Source: DATIYF01 sp035517775
GTDB lineage: Bacteria; Acidobacteriota; Terriglobia; Terriglobales; Acidobacteriaceae
Length of the DNA: 64,000 nt
Assembly (NCBI GenBank): GCA_035517775.1
Contig: DATIYF010000045.1
Coordinates: 68,465-132,464, forward strand
Direction: 5' to 3'
A model generated the notes under the pieces. It did no database searches. It worked only from the letters and a program-made list of their open reading frames with translations, and was not told where the DNA came from. The translations under genes were made by a program, and so were the position numbers. Each line of letters begins with the position of its first letter. Within the stretch, counting starts at the first letter, position 1. Below are positions 24,149 through 31,450 of the stretch, piece after piece.

Positions 24149-25159
24149 GTGGCAGCCCCGGCTTCAGTTTCGGCGCGTTCCATCCACGCCGTTCGCCGTT
24201 TCAATCGCTTCTACACCCGCCAAATTGGCGTGCTGCAGGAACATTTGCTCCGCAGTCAGTTTTCCCTGACTGAGGTGCGGGTGCTCTACGAATTGGCCCA
24301 TCATGAGCGCCTGACGGCCGGAGCGTTATGCCATGAGCTGGGCCTCGACCCCGGCTATCTCAGCCGCATGCTGCAGAATTTCCAAAGGCATGGCTGGGTC
24401 AGGGCCCTGCCTTCGCTCGCCGATCGCCGTCGAATCCTGCTTGCCCTCAGCCCCAGCGGACGCAAGGTTTTCGATCCCCTCGACCGGCGCTCCAGCGCAG
24501 AAGTGGCCGCCATGCTGGCAAAGCTTTCTTCTTCCCGGCAACAAGTCTTGGTCGCAGCCATGCGCAAAATCGAAGGCATCCTGCGCCCGCCTGCGCCTTT
24601 GGGTGAAAAGCACTCGCCCGGCAGGCCCGCGGGGCCTTCGCCGGGGCCGCGGGGAGAGGCAGCTCAGCCCGGACCGGTGCCCTATATTCTCCGCCGGCAC
24701 CGGCCGGGCGACATGGGCTGGGTAGTGCAGCGCCACGGCGAAATTTATGCCCGGGAGTATCACTACGACGAGCGTTTCGAAGCCCTGGTCGCGGAGATCG
24801 TGGCTGCCTTCATTCGCCATTTTGACCCCAGGCGCGAGCGTTGCTGGATTGCCGAGAGAAACGGCGAGCGCGCCGGCTCAATTTTCCTGGTAAAGAAAAC
24901 TAAGACCGTGGCCAAACTGCGGCTGTTGCTGGTCGAGCCCAGTGCCCGCGGGCTGGGAATCGGAAGCCGGCTGGTTTCCCAGTGCGTCAGCTTCGCGCGC
25001 GAGTGCGGGTATCGCAGAGTCGTCCTGTGGACTCAAAGTGAACTGCCCGCCGCCCGTCATCTCTATCAGCAGGCCGGCTTCAGGCGCGCGCGGCAAAAGC
25101 CGCATCGCAGTTGGGGCCGCAAAGACCTGGTCGCCGAGACCTGGGAACTGAAACTCTGA
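24149..25159 (+). CDS. MarR-GNAT fusion: transcription regulator with acetyltransferase domain
   Basis: A protein of 336 residues with two domains. Residues about 10-145 form a MarR winged helix (LTEVRVLYELAHHERLTAG, then LDPGYLSRMLQNFQRHGWV as recognition region, and DRRRILLALSPSG as wing). After a Pro/Gly linker at 150-175, a GNAT domain covers about 178-336, with the acetyl-CoA motif RLLLVEPSARGLGIGSRL and the late motif HLYQQAGFRRAR. Proteins of this build are known but poorly studied; the GNAT part may detoxify a small amine while the MarR part senses it. No ribosome site precedes the GTG, consistent with a leaderless message. A perfect palindrome lies directly upstream. Confidence 0.88.
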   Translation: MAAPASVSARSIHAVRRFNRFYTRQIGVLQEHLLRSQFSLTEVRVLYELAHHERLTAGALCHELGLDPGYLSRMLQNFQRHGWVRALPSLADRRRILLALSPSGRKVFDPLDRRSSAEVAAMLAKLSSSRQQVLVAAMRKIEGILRPPAPLGEKHSPGRPAGPSPGPRGEAAQPGPVPYILRRHRPGDMGWVVQRHGEIYAREYHYDERFEALVAEIVAAFIRHFDPRRERCWIAERNGERAGSIFLVKKTKTVAKLRLLLVEPSARGLGIGSRLVSQCVSFARECGYRRVVLWTQSELPAARHLYQQAGFRRARQKPHRSWGRKDLVAETWELKL

Positions 25160-25248
25160 GCCGCCGCCTGCGGTGGCTTCCCGGTGTGATCTGGTGGCGC
25201 TGTTACCTCCGTCCCGGACCTGGCGCACGAAATTTTTCAAAAAAATAC

Positions 25249-25276
25249 TTGCGTCTGTGGAAATTTCCCGTATTCT
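25249..25276 (+). promoter_or_regulatory. candidate promoter before the APC permease
   Basis: TTGCGT at 25249-25254, a 16-base spacer and TATTCT at 25271-25276, in the 240-base gap before the permease. The implied leader of about 120 bases contains a small reading frame at 25301-25417. Confidence 0.5.
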
Positions 25277-25300
25277 GCGATTGCGAAGTAACTTCGCCCA

Positions 25301-25417
25301 ATGCCCGGAAAACTGCTCGTACCGGGAGCCTCGACGGCAGGTTTGGTCAAAGCAGAAGACGAGGCGGTGAAAGTGATTCGCTCCGAGGAGGAAGCCGTCG
25401 AAATTGTCCACAGCTAG
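25301..25417 (+). CDS. possible 38-residue leader peptide overlapping the permease start
   Basis: ATG-to-TAG frame of 38 codons encoding an Ala/Val/Glu-rich peptide (begins MPGKLLVPGASTAG, ends EEEAVEIVHS). It overlaps the TTG start of the permease by 14 bases in another frame, and its 3' half contains the GGAGGAAG ribosome site of the permease, an arrangement that would couple translation of the two. It has only a weak ribosome site itself. It may be chance. Confidence 0.3.
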   Translation: MPGKLLVPGASTAGLVKAEDEAVKVIRSEEEAVEIVHS

Positions 25418-26801
25418 CGCCCCGCGTCAGGCACTCCAGCCCCCCACCGCCATCCCCAGCCGGAAAAAATCGGTTCGCCTTACCCTGTGGCCCCTGGTCG
25501 CTGCGACCTTCTTTATGGTCTCCGGTGGCACCTACGGCATCGAGGATATCGTGCACGGCGCCGGGTACGGCCGGGCCATTCTGTTTCTCGCTCTGACGCC
25601 CATTCTCTGGAGCCTGCCCGCCGCCTTCATGATCGGCGAGCTTTCCAGCGCCCTGCCCCACGAAGGCGGCTACTACTCCTGGGTGCGGCGCGCCATGGGC
25701 AACTTCTGGGGATTCCAGGAAGCCTGGCTCTCGCTGGCCGCCTCCATCTTCGACATGGCGATCTACCCCACCCTCTTCGTGCTCTACCTGACCCGCCTTT
25801 TCCCCTGGTTCAATCAGGGGCATCGCGGCTGGATGGTCGGCCTGGCGGTGGTCACCGCCTGCGTGGTTCTCAATATCGCCGGGGTGAAGGTGGTTTCCAC
25901 CACCTCGCTCTGGCTGTTCTTTCTGCTCTCGGCGCCCTTTGCGCTGATCGTAGTGCTTTCGCCCTTCAAGTACGCGGGCCTGCTGCACGCGGTCACCACG
26001 CCCACCACCTCCAAGGTGGATATCATCGGCGGCCTGCTCATCTGCATGTGGAACTACATGGGCTGGGACAACGCCTCGACCATCGCTACCGAAGTCGAGC
26101 GCCCGCAGCGCACCTACCCGCGGGCCATGGTGGCGGCCGTCGTTCTGGTGACCCTCACCTACGTGGTTCCGGTCGCGGCCGTCTGGATGACCGGGCTGCC
26201 CGCCGGCGCCTGGGAAACCGGCTCCTGGGCGGATATCGCCGGCCTGCTGGGCGGCCCGCTGCTGCGCATCGGCCTGGTGCTGGGCGGCATGATGAGCGCC
26301 TTCGGCATGTTCAACGCCCTGGTGATGAGCTACTCGCGCCTGCCTCTGGCCATGGCGCAGGATGGCATGCTGCCGCGCGTCTTCGCCCGCCTGAATGGCC
26401 GCCGGGCGCCCTGGGTTGCGATTCTTGCCCTCGCTCTCGGCTGGGCCATGTGCCTGGGCCTCGGCTTCGAGCGCCTGGTGACCATTGATATCCTGCTCTA
26501 TGGCGCCAGCCTTACCCTGGAATTCGTCGCGCTGGTCTTTCTGCGCTTCCGCGAGCCGCAACTGGCGCGGCCCTTCCGCGTGCCCGGCGGAATCGTGGGC
26601 GCGATTGCGATCGGCATCCCTCCTGTCTTGTTGTTGGGCTTTGACCTGGTTCGCAGCGAGACCGAGTATGTCCTGGGCATGAGCTCATTCAAATTTGGCA
26701 TGATCCTCATCGCCGCCGGCGCCGTGGTCTATTTCCTGAACCACGCCCTCAAACCGCAAGGCTGGACGGTTGCAAAGGAGAAGCCCCAACCGGCAGCCTG
26801 A
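25404..26801 (+). CDS. APC-family amino acid/amine permease
   Basis: A protein of 465 residues with about 12 membrane helices. The first helix carries the APC substrate-binding turn (FFMVSGGTYGIEDIV near 37-51), helix 6 reads ICMWNYMGWDNAS near 212, and helix 8 includes SAFGMFNALVMSYSRLPLAMA, typical of the AGT/APA branches. It is predicted to import amino acids or related amines across the inner membrane. The TTG start is supported by GAGGAGGAAG ending nine bases upstream. No enzyme gene is adjacent to indicate the substrate. Confidence 0.85.
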   Translation: MSTASAPRQALQPPTAIPSRKKSVRLTLWPLVAATFFMVSGGTYGIEDIVHGAGYGRAILFLALTPILWSLPAAFMIGELSSALPHEGGYYSWVRRAMGNFWGFQEAWLSLAASIFDMAIYPTLFVLYLTRLFPWFNQGHRGWMVGLAVVTACVVLNIAGVKVVSTTSLWLFFLLSAPFALIVVLSPFKYAGLLHAVTTPTTSKVDIIGGLLICMWNYMGWDNASTIATEVERPQRTYPRAMVAAVVLVTLTYVVPVAAVWMTGLPAGAWETGSWADIAGLLGGPLLRIGLVLGGMMSAFGMFNALVMSYSRLPLAMAQDGMLPRVFARLNGRRAPWVAILALALGWAMCLGLGFERLVTIDILLYGASLTLEFVALVFLRFREPQLARPFRVPGGIVGAIAIGIPPVLLLGFDLVRSETEYVLGMSSFKFGMILIAAGAVVYFLNHALKPQGWTVAKEKPQPAA

Positions 26802-27113
26802 TCGCTGCCGCCTGCTACCACGGGTAAGCGTTAGTCTTGCTCCCCCGGCAGGCGAACCATGCGGAGCCGCCTCTGCGCCTCTGTCTCCGTGGAAGCGTGG
26901 CGCTTTCAGGGCCACCAACGAGCAGCCCCCAGGCCAGCCCGCGCCGATCAGGCGCAACCTCCAATGCGGTGGCATTGCGCCTTGCGGGCGCGGCCACATT
27001 GATCAGGCGATCATGCAGGCGGCTAAAGCCGCCTGCTTCCCCCGCGGCCGGAAAGCTGCACGCTTCCACGTTCGGTCTGGGGTTTCGGTCTGGGGTTGTT
27101 GTAAAGTAAGGGC
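26802..27113. other. intergenic stretch with hairpin and repeat fragments
   Basis: No convincing gene. It holds a short CCTCTGCGCCTCTGTCTCCGTGG-like tract (26869-26892) of the dispersed repeat type and a strong hairpin at 27015-27036. Frames that read through it on either strand lack ribosome sites and have repeat-derived composition. Confidence 0.5.
27015..27036. repeat. perfect hairpin, GGCGGCTAAAGCCGCC type
   Basis: GCAGGCGGC (27015-27023) and GCCGCCTGC (27028-27036) around a TAAA loop. No T run follows, so it is not a clear terminator; short palindromes of this kind are common dispersed elements in bacteria. Confidence 0.65.
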
Positions 27114-27221
27114 GTGACGAAGCGCAAATCCAAGGGCGTGTACATGTTGAGGCGCTTTGCGGGCGTGAGCGCCGTGGAAGCCCGCAGCCGAAATCCCGAG
27201 CGCAGCGAGGGAACCCGGTGA
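27114..27221 (+). CDS. 35-codon frame starting with a copy of the MerR-like gene's 5' end
   Basis: GTG-to-TGA frame (begins MTKRKSKGVYM, ends NPERSEGTR). Its first 11 codons are nearly identical in DNA and protein to the first 11 codons of the next gene (MTKRKSKGAYM), and its stop overlaps that gene's GTG as GTGA. The 3' half is made of the dispersed CCCGAGCGCAGCGAGGGA repeat. It is either a coupled leader peptide or the debris of a partial duplication. Confidence 0.4.
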   Translation: MTKRKSKGVYMLRRFAGVSAVEARSRNPERSEGTR

Positions 27222-27616
27222 CCAAGCGCAAGTCCAAGGGCGCCTACATGATCTCGGCCGTGGCCGAGATGTATGGCATTCATCCCCAAACGCTGCGCCT
27301 CTATGAGCGGGAAGGCCTGCTGAAACCCTCGCGCACTGAGGGCAACACGCGCCTCTATACCGATGAAGACTTGCAGCGGCTGGAGTTCATCCTCAACCTG
27401 GCGCGCGACCTGGGAGTGAACATCAGCGGCATCGCCATCATCCTGCAAATGCGCGAGCGCATGGAAGAGATGCAGCGCCAGATTCAGGATTTCGTGCAGT
27501 ACATCCAGCAAGAGGTGCTCACTCGCGCCAGCGCCGCCGCTGATCCTTCGAAGGGCGCGATCGTGCCCATCCGCCGGCCCTTCGTAGCGCCCGCGGGGCC
27601 GGTTAAAAAAAGGTAG
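27218..27616 (+). CDS. MerR-family regulator, HspR-like
   Basis: A protein of 132 residues. The N-terminal MerR winged helix reads YMISAVAEMYGIHPQTLRLYEREGLL (recognition region and wing EGNTRLYTDEDLQRL), followed by a short coiled coil near 75-105 (MRERMEEMQRQIQDFVQY) and a Pro/basic tail. The IHPQTLRLYEREGLL core is the pattern of HspR, the chaperone-operon repressor of several phyla, but no dnaK or clpB gene is near here. No effector-domain Cys is present. GTG 27218 follows CGAGGGA and overlaps the stop of a small upstream frame. Confidence 0.82.
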   Translation: MTKRKSKGAYMISAVAEMYGIHPQTLRLYEREGLLKPSRTEGNTRLYTDEDLQRLEFILNLARDLGVNISGIAIILQMRERMEEMQRQIQDFVQYIQQEVLTRASAAADPSKGAIVPIRRPFVAPAGPVKKR

Positions 27617-27666
27617 CTCAGGAAGTTTTCACGGCCGAGGCTGCCAATGTTCCGGCGGGAACACAT

Positions 27667-27704
27667 CGTCATCACAAAATGAGGCATACAATATTGTGAT
27701 GACG
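27667..27704. promoter_or_regulatory. inverted repeat and -10 box at the start of the antitoxin-like gene
   Basis: Eleven-base perfect arms CGTCATCACAA (27667-27677) and TTGTGATGACG (27694-27704) flank a TACAAT hexamer at 27687-27692. The right arm covers the start codon. Six bases separate TACAAT from the ATG, as at 24149 and 46064. The site is well placed for autorepression by the encoded DNA-binding protein. Confidence 0.7.
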
Positions 27705-27977
27705 CGCAAGAGCAAGAAAACACAGGGCAGGAAGCCGAGGGCGCGGCGGGTTGGCAGCCTGCAGGCCTCGGCGGACGACGGATTTGTGTCTCCGCCGGAA
27801 GACTTCGAGGCACTGATCAAGGCGCGGTGGCACCGCCCACGAAAGAAAAGAATCTGCCTGCGGCTGGACATGGAGGTGGTGGACTGGTTCAGGTCGCAGG
27901 GGCGGGGATACCAGACGCGGATGAATGGAATATTGCGAAAGGCGATGATGGCGGGAAAGAAGAAGAAGGGAGAGTGA
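27699..27977 (+). CDS. BrnA-like antitoxin / DNA-binding protein without adjacent toxin
   Basis: A basic protein of 92 residues. The C-terminal half matches the BrnA/ribbon-helix-helix pattern (ICLRLDMEVVDWFRSQGRGYQTRMNGILRKAMM, about 51-83, in shortened form CLRLDMEVVDWF and GYQTRMNGILRKAM), which binds DNA as a dimer and autoregulates. Such genes normally follow a brnT ribonuclease gene with overlap; nothing upstream resembles BrnT. The N-terminus is Lys/Arg-rich (TRKSKKTQGRKPRARR). No ribosome site precedes the ATG; a GTG codon lies directly before it. A free-standing antitoxin-like regulator is the likely status. Confidence 0.72.
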   Translation: MTRKSKKTQGRKPRARRVGSLQASADDGFVSPPEDFEALIKARWHRPRKKRICLRLDMEVVDWFRSQGRGYQTRMNGILRKAMMAGKKKKGE

Positions 27978-28063
27978 GATCTGGGGCGGAGCGGCGCTGG
28001 CGGAGGAGAGGGTCCACTGTGCACGGCCGGCGCGTATCATTGACTCCACGCGTTCCACATTCC

Positions 28064-28117
28064 AGCAGCAATGGCTGAAGGCTAAAAGCTGAATGCTGAC
28101 GGCTGAGTGCTGAATGC
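28064..28117. repeat. GGCTGAA-type short imperfect tandem repeat
   Basis: Seven-base units related to GCTGAAT/GGCTGAA repeat about seven times (ATGGCTGAAGGCTAAAAGCTG and so on) and run up to the start codon of the HDAC-type gene, whose ATG is part of the last unit. Related tracts are at 42241-42365 and 63722-63752. Confidence 0.65.
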
Positions 28118-29118
28118 TTCCCTTCAAGCTCATCTACAGCGACGAGTACTACCTGCCGATCGGGGCGCATGTGTTTCCGGCGGAGAAGTACCGGCGCGTT
28201 CACGCCCGCCTGCTTGAGAGCGGAGCGGCCGTGGCCGAGGACTTCCTGGTGCCCAAGCCTGCCTCAGATAAGGACATCCTGCTGGTGCACACGCCCGAGT
28301 ACGTGCATAAGCTCAAGACCGGCACCCTCAGCCCGCAGGAAGAGTTGCAACTGGAAGTGCCGTTTTCGCCGGAGCTGGTGCGGGCGTTCTGGCTGGCGGC
28401 GGGGGGCTCAATTCTGGCGGCGCACCATGCGCTGCAAGAGGGCGTGGCGGTGAACATTGGCGGCGGCTTTCATCACGCCTTTCCCGGCCATGGCGAGGGC
28501 TTCTGCATGATCAACGATGTGGCCGTGGCCATTCGGCGGTTGCAGCGCGAGGAGAAGATCCGCACCGCCATGACCGTGGATTGCGACGTGCACCACGGCA
28601 ACGGGACGGCCGCCATTTTTGCCGGGACGCGCGTGCCCGCGGGCGCGCTGCCTTCGCACTCGCCGCATGGTGCGGGGAGCATGCGCAGCGCCCATGCCGG
28701 CGACGTGTTCACCATCTCGCTGCACCAGCACAACAACTACCCGGCTTATAAGCCGCTTTCCTCGATTGACGTGGACCTGCCCGATGGGATTGGCGACGAA
28801 GACTACCTGGGCTGGCTGGATAACGCGCTCAGCTCAGGGCTGCGGCAGTTCGAGCCGGATTTACTGTGCTACATCGCGGGGGCAGATCCATATCGTGAAG
28901 ATCAGCTCGGCGGGCTGGCTTTGAGTTTGGAAGGCTTAAAACGGCGGGATGAGCTGGTGTTCCGCGTGGCCCGCGCGAAAAGCATTCCCGTGATGGTGAC
29001 CTTTGCCGGGGGCTATGCCCGCAATGTGGAAGATACGGTGACGATTCATTGCAATACGGTGCTGGCGGCAAGCGAAGCGATGAGTGCAAAAGCGGATTCC
29101 CCGCTGCGCTCGGAGTGA
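28114..29118 (+). CDS. histone-deacetylase-superfamily protein (AcuC-like)
   Basis: A protein of 334 residues of the HDAC/acetylpolyamine amidohydrolase fold. Zinc-site motifs: GGGFHHAFPGHGEGFCMIND near 111-130 (catalytic His pair) and TVDCDVHHGNGT near 151-162 (zinc Asp and His), and YIAGADPYREDQLGGL near 251 with the third zinc Asp. Such bacterial enzymes deacetylate small amines, or proteins such as acetyl-CoA synthetase. The last residues (ADSPLRSE) come from a dispersed repeat, so the native C-terminus has probably been replaced. The ATG lies inside another short-repeat tract and has no clear ribosome site. Confidence 0.85.
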   Translation: MLPFKLIYSDEYYLPIGAHVFPAEKYRRVHARLLESGAAVAEDFLVPKPASDKDILLVHTPEYVHKLKTGTLSPQEELQLEVPFSPELVRAFWLAAGGSILAAHHALQEGVAVNIGGGFHHAFPGHGEGFCMINDVAVAIRRLQREEKIRTAMTVDCDVHHGNGTAAIFAGTRVPAGALPSHSPHGAGSMRSAHAGDVFTISLHQHNNYPAYKPLSSIDVDLPDGIGDEDYLGWLDNALSSGLRQFEPDLLCYIAGADPYREDQLGGLALSLEGLKRRDELVFRVARAKSIPVMVTFAGGYARNVEDTVTIHCNTVLAASEAMSAKADSPLRSE

Positions 29119-29123
29119 CAGAG
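29092..29123 (-). repeat. TGTCACTCCGAGCGCAGCG dispersed repeat, forming the end of the HDAC-type gene
   Basis: On the - strand the DNA reads TGTCACTCCGAGCGCAGCGG followed by GGAATCCGC, a copy of the element also found at 45161-45220 and 61209-61268. It supplies the last seven or so codons and the stop of the upstream + strand gene. Confidence 0.65.
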
Positions 29124-29143
29124 CAGACGCCGCGAACCCGGCA

Positions 29144-29857
29144 TCACTTCATGTAGTGAGCGGAGATGAGACCGAGCACGCCATCCTGCAGGAAATGGGC
29201 GATGATGCCGGGGCGGAGGCTGCGGCGCCAATGTGCCATCAGCCCGAACAGGCAGCCGTACACGGCGATCACGATCATGAACTTCAAGCCCTGGTAGCCG
29301 TGGGCGGCGCCAAAGGCGATGCCCTGGAGCACCAGACCGGCAGCGTAGCTCTTACAAGCCGCGCTGAGCTGGCGCTGCAGATAGCCGCGAAAGATGATCT
29401 CTTCGCAGATGCCGGCGGTCAGGGCCAGCAGCAGATACAGAATCGTTTCCAGCCGCCCGTGAGGCAACAGCCCGCGCACTGACTCCGGCGTTTTCGCTTT
29501 CAAGAGCGCAGCCACGCCGGCCAGCACCAGATTAGCGACAACCAGAAACCCGATGGCCAAGCCGAGATCGCGGAGCGCAGCGCGCGCACGGCCCCATGCG
29601 CCCCCGACCAATTGGCCCATGCGCAGGCCGCGAAGGCGAAGGCCGAACCAGATGAAAGCGACAAGGAGCCATTCCAGGACTAAGACCATGAGATAGCTCG
29701 CCACATGCCCATGGGAGCGGCCGAGCGGAGCGAACTTGTGCGAGTGGCCACCGCTCGCCGAAAGTCCGAACAGGACCAGAAGCACCACAAGGGTGTGCCA
29801 TGCCGGGGCCACTGCGGAGGGCGACGGCTCGGAGGGTGCGCTGGGGATGGTTGACAA
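29144..29857 (-). CDS. CPBP (CAAX-type) intramembrane metalloprotease
   Basis: About 237 residues with six or more membrane helices. The CPBP motifs are clear: EEIIFRGYLQRQL (motif 1, EExxxR) and a late GAAHGYQGLKF with the metal-binding His (motif 2 FxxxH-like). In bacteria these proteins are linked to bacteriocin self-protection or processing of membrane peptides. I prefer the TTG at 29857, preceded by GAGGGAGGA, over the TTG at 29920, which adds 21 residues without a ribosome site. It is convergent with the HDAC-type gene and no partner gene is obvious. Confidence 0.82.
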   Translation of the reverse strand: MSTIPSAPSEPSPSAVAPAWHTLVVLLVLFGLSASGGHSHKFAPLGRSHGHVASYLMVLVLEWLLVAFIWFGLRLRGLRMGQLVGGAWGRARAALRDLGLAIGFLVVANLVLAGVAALLKAKTPESVRGLLPHGRLETILYLLLALTAGICEEIIFRGYLQRQLSAACKSYAAGLVLQGIAFGAAHGYQGLKFMIVIAVYGCLFGLMAHWRRSLRPGIIAHFLQDGVLGLISAHYMK

Positions 29858-30000
29858 GGCTCCTCCCTCGATTGGTTCCGCTCTGGATTGTAAGGCAAGA
29901 GACTCGCCAAAAGCGGCCAATGGGCCGTTTTATCCCCCAAACGCAAGCCTGAGTGCAGGCGGAGCGTGGTGCAGACTGAGCGAAAGAGGCTGATCCTGCT

Positions 30001-30006
30001 TATAAT
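30001..30006 (+). promoter_or_regulatory. consensus -10 box before the EthD gene
   Basis: TATAAT with TG three to four bases upstream; no good -35 hexamer at the expected distance. It would give a leader of about 20 bases carrying the AAGGAGG ribosome site. Confidence 0.5.
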
Positions 30007-30032
30007 GTGCGGGCTTGCAGCAAGGAGGCGCC

Positions 30033-30329
30033 ATGCTCTTCGTCACCGTCACCTACGCCAACCAGGATGGGGCAAAGTTCGATTTCGATTACTACATGAA
30101 GAAGCACATTCCGATGGTCGCCGGCCTGCTGGGCACGACCATCGAGGTTTGCAAAGGAATCGCCACACCCATGGGCACTCCGGTGGCCTTTCTTTGCGTG
30201 GCGAGAATCCGGATCAACAGCATCGAGGAATTCTCAGCGGCCATGGCAAAGCATGGACCGCAGATCACGCAGGACGTTGCCAACTACAGCAACGTGCAGC
30301 CCACGGTACAGATTGACGAAGAGCTGTGA
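30033..30329 (+). CDS. EthD-domain protein
   Basis: A small protein of 98 residues with the EthD dimeric alpha/beta-barrel pattern: FVTVTYANQDGAKFDFDYYMKKHIPMVAGLLG at the N-terminus (YY--KHIP is the hallmark, here DYYMKKHIPM near 25-34) and a final strand. EthD-like proteins are small enzymes or accessory proteins in oxidation and degradation pathways, with unknown reaction here. ATG 30033 has AAGGAGG five bases upstream. A flavin reductase-like gene follows 66 bases later and may be functionally linked. Confidence 0.82.
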   Translation: MLFVTVTYANQDGAKFDFDYYMKKHIPMVAGLLGTTIEVCKGIATPMGTPVAFLCVARIRINSIEEFSAAMAKHGPQITQDVANYSNVQPTVQIDEEL

Positions 30330-30395
30330 CAAGCATGCGGCTTCATGGCGCCGGCAAGGGCGCGCCTGCTGCCAAGGCCGTATGATGGATTGACC

Positions 30396-31031
30396 ATGGA
30401 TGCGCGTCCCAGTGAACTTCCCTACAGCGAGTTCTACCGGCTGCTGATCAGCTCGGTTGCGCCGCGGCCGATCGGCTGGATTTCCACCATCAGCGCGGCG
30501 GGCCAGCCGAACCTGGCGCCGTTTTCCTTCTTCAATGCGGTGTGCGGCAAGCCGCCCATGCTGGTATTCGGCACCGGCATGCGGACGGCGAGAGCGGAAG
30601 GCGGGCCGGCTACGCTCGAAATCAAAGACACTTTGCGCAACGTTCGCGAGACCCGGGAATTTGTGGCCAACGTGGTGACTTATGAACTGGCCGAGCGCAT
30701 GAACCTGACCAGCGGCGAATATGTTTCTTCGGTAAATGAGTTTGAGGTGGCGGGGCTGACTGCCCGGCCGTCCACGGTGGTGGGTCCGCCCATGGTGGCG
30801 GAGTCGCCGGTGAATTTCGAGTGCCAGCTCTATCAGATCGTGGAGTTTTCCTCCCAGCCGGGCGGCGGGAGTCTGGTGATCGGCGAGATCGTTTATCTGC
30901 ACGTAAACGACGCGCTGATGAAAGAAGGATGGCTGGATGCGAATGCGCTCGACCTGATCGGCCGCATGGGCGGAACGCAATACTCGCGGACGGCGGAGAG
31001 ATTCGACATGGTCAGGCCGAAGGGGAGGTGA
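30396..31031 (+). CDS. flavin reductase-like FMN-binding protein
   Basis: A protein of 211 residues of the flavin reductase/DIM6-NTAB split-barrel family. SVAPRPIGWIST near 17-28 and LAPFSFFNAVCGKPPML near 36-52 form the FMN-binding part; REFVANVV near 84 follows, and the long C-terminal segment is as in the larger members. It may reduce FMN with NAD(P)H for a partner oxygenase, or store FMN. ATG 30396 is preceded by TATGAT at 30381-30386, nine bases away, so the message would have almost no leader. An upstream in-frame start at 30345 would add 17 basic residues and is unlikely. Confidence 0.85.
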   Translation: MDARPSELPYSEFYRLLISSVAPRPIGWISTISAAGQPNLAPFSFFNAVCGKPPMLVFGTGMRTARAEGGPATLEIKDTLRNVRETREFVANVVTYELAERMNLTSGEYVSSVNEFEVAGLTARPSTVVGPPMVAESPVNFECQLYQIVEFSSQPGGGSLVIGEIVYLHVNDALMKEGWLDANALDLIGRMGGTQYSRTAERFDMVRPKGR

Positions 31032-31450
31032 GCCGCATCTCCAGAAGGTTCCGTTCTGCGTGGCCCTTTCAGAAATGCGAGCCACGACCTTGGGATTTTC
31101 ACATCGTGTGTGGAGAAGGAGTTTCGTTTTGGGGAGAAGAAGAGATAATCTCCCCGAGTAAACTCGACATTGCCGGTGGTTTCGCCAAACACTGAAGTTG
31201 GACAGAGCGCTTGCACCACGAGATTCTCGATGGCTCCGGGCAACCGGGGCCATCGGTGTCTGCGGGCCAGAACTTAGGCGACCACAGACACTTCCCCATT
31301 TCAAGCTGAAAAATCTCATCCTCATGCGACTGAAACCATCTGCAAAACCTGCTGTATTTTGATCCAAAACTAAACATTCTCTGCTCTCCACGAGGGGCGA
31401 TTATATCCGCCCGGAAGAGAGCGAGGAAGCTGATAGACTTTCAATGACTT
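31032..31450. other. 419-base gap before ffh
   Basis: No gene is supported on either strand. I looked for the SRP 4.5S RNA (GGAAGGAAGCAGCC-like apical loop) because of the neighbouring ffh and did not find it. A weak hairpin GGGCG/CGCCC (31395-31412) and an extended -10-like TGATAGACT (31431-31439) just before ffh are the only visible signals. Confidence 0.5.

Noticed and set aside
25347..26561. 404-codon - strand frame opposite the APC permease
   Set aside because: Gly/His/Gln/Ala-rich shadow of membrane helices; the + strand gene has clear transporter features.
27600..27700. BrnT toxin gene upstream of the BrnA-like gene
   Set aside because: Only about 80 bases separate the MerR-like stop from the antitoxin start, too short for a toxin, and no BrnT motif occurs on either strand.
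31032..31450. 4.5S (SRP) RNA gene next to ffh
   Set aside because: The conserved apical-loop sequence is not found on either strand.
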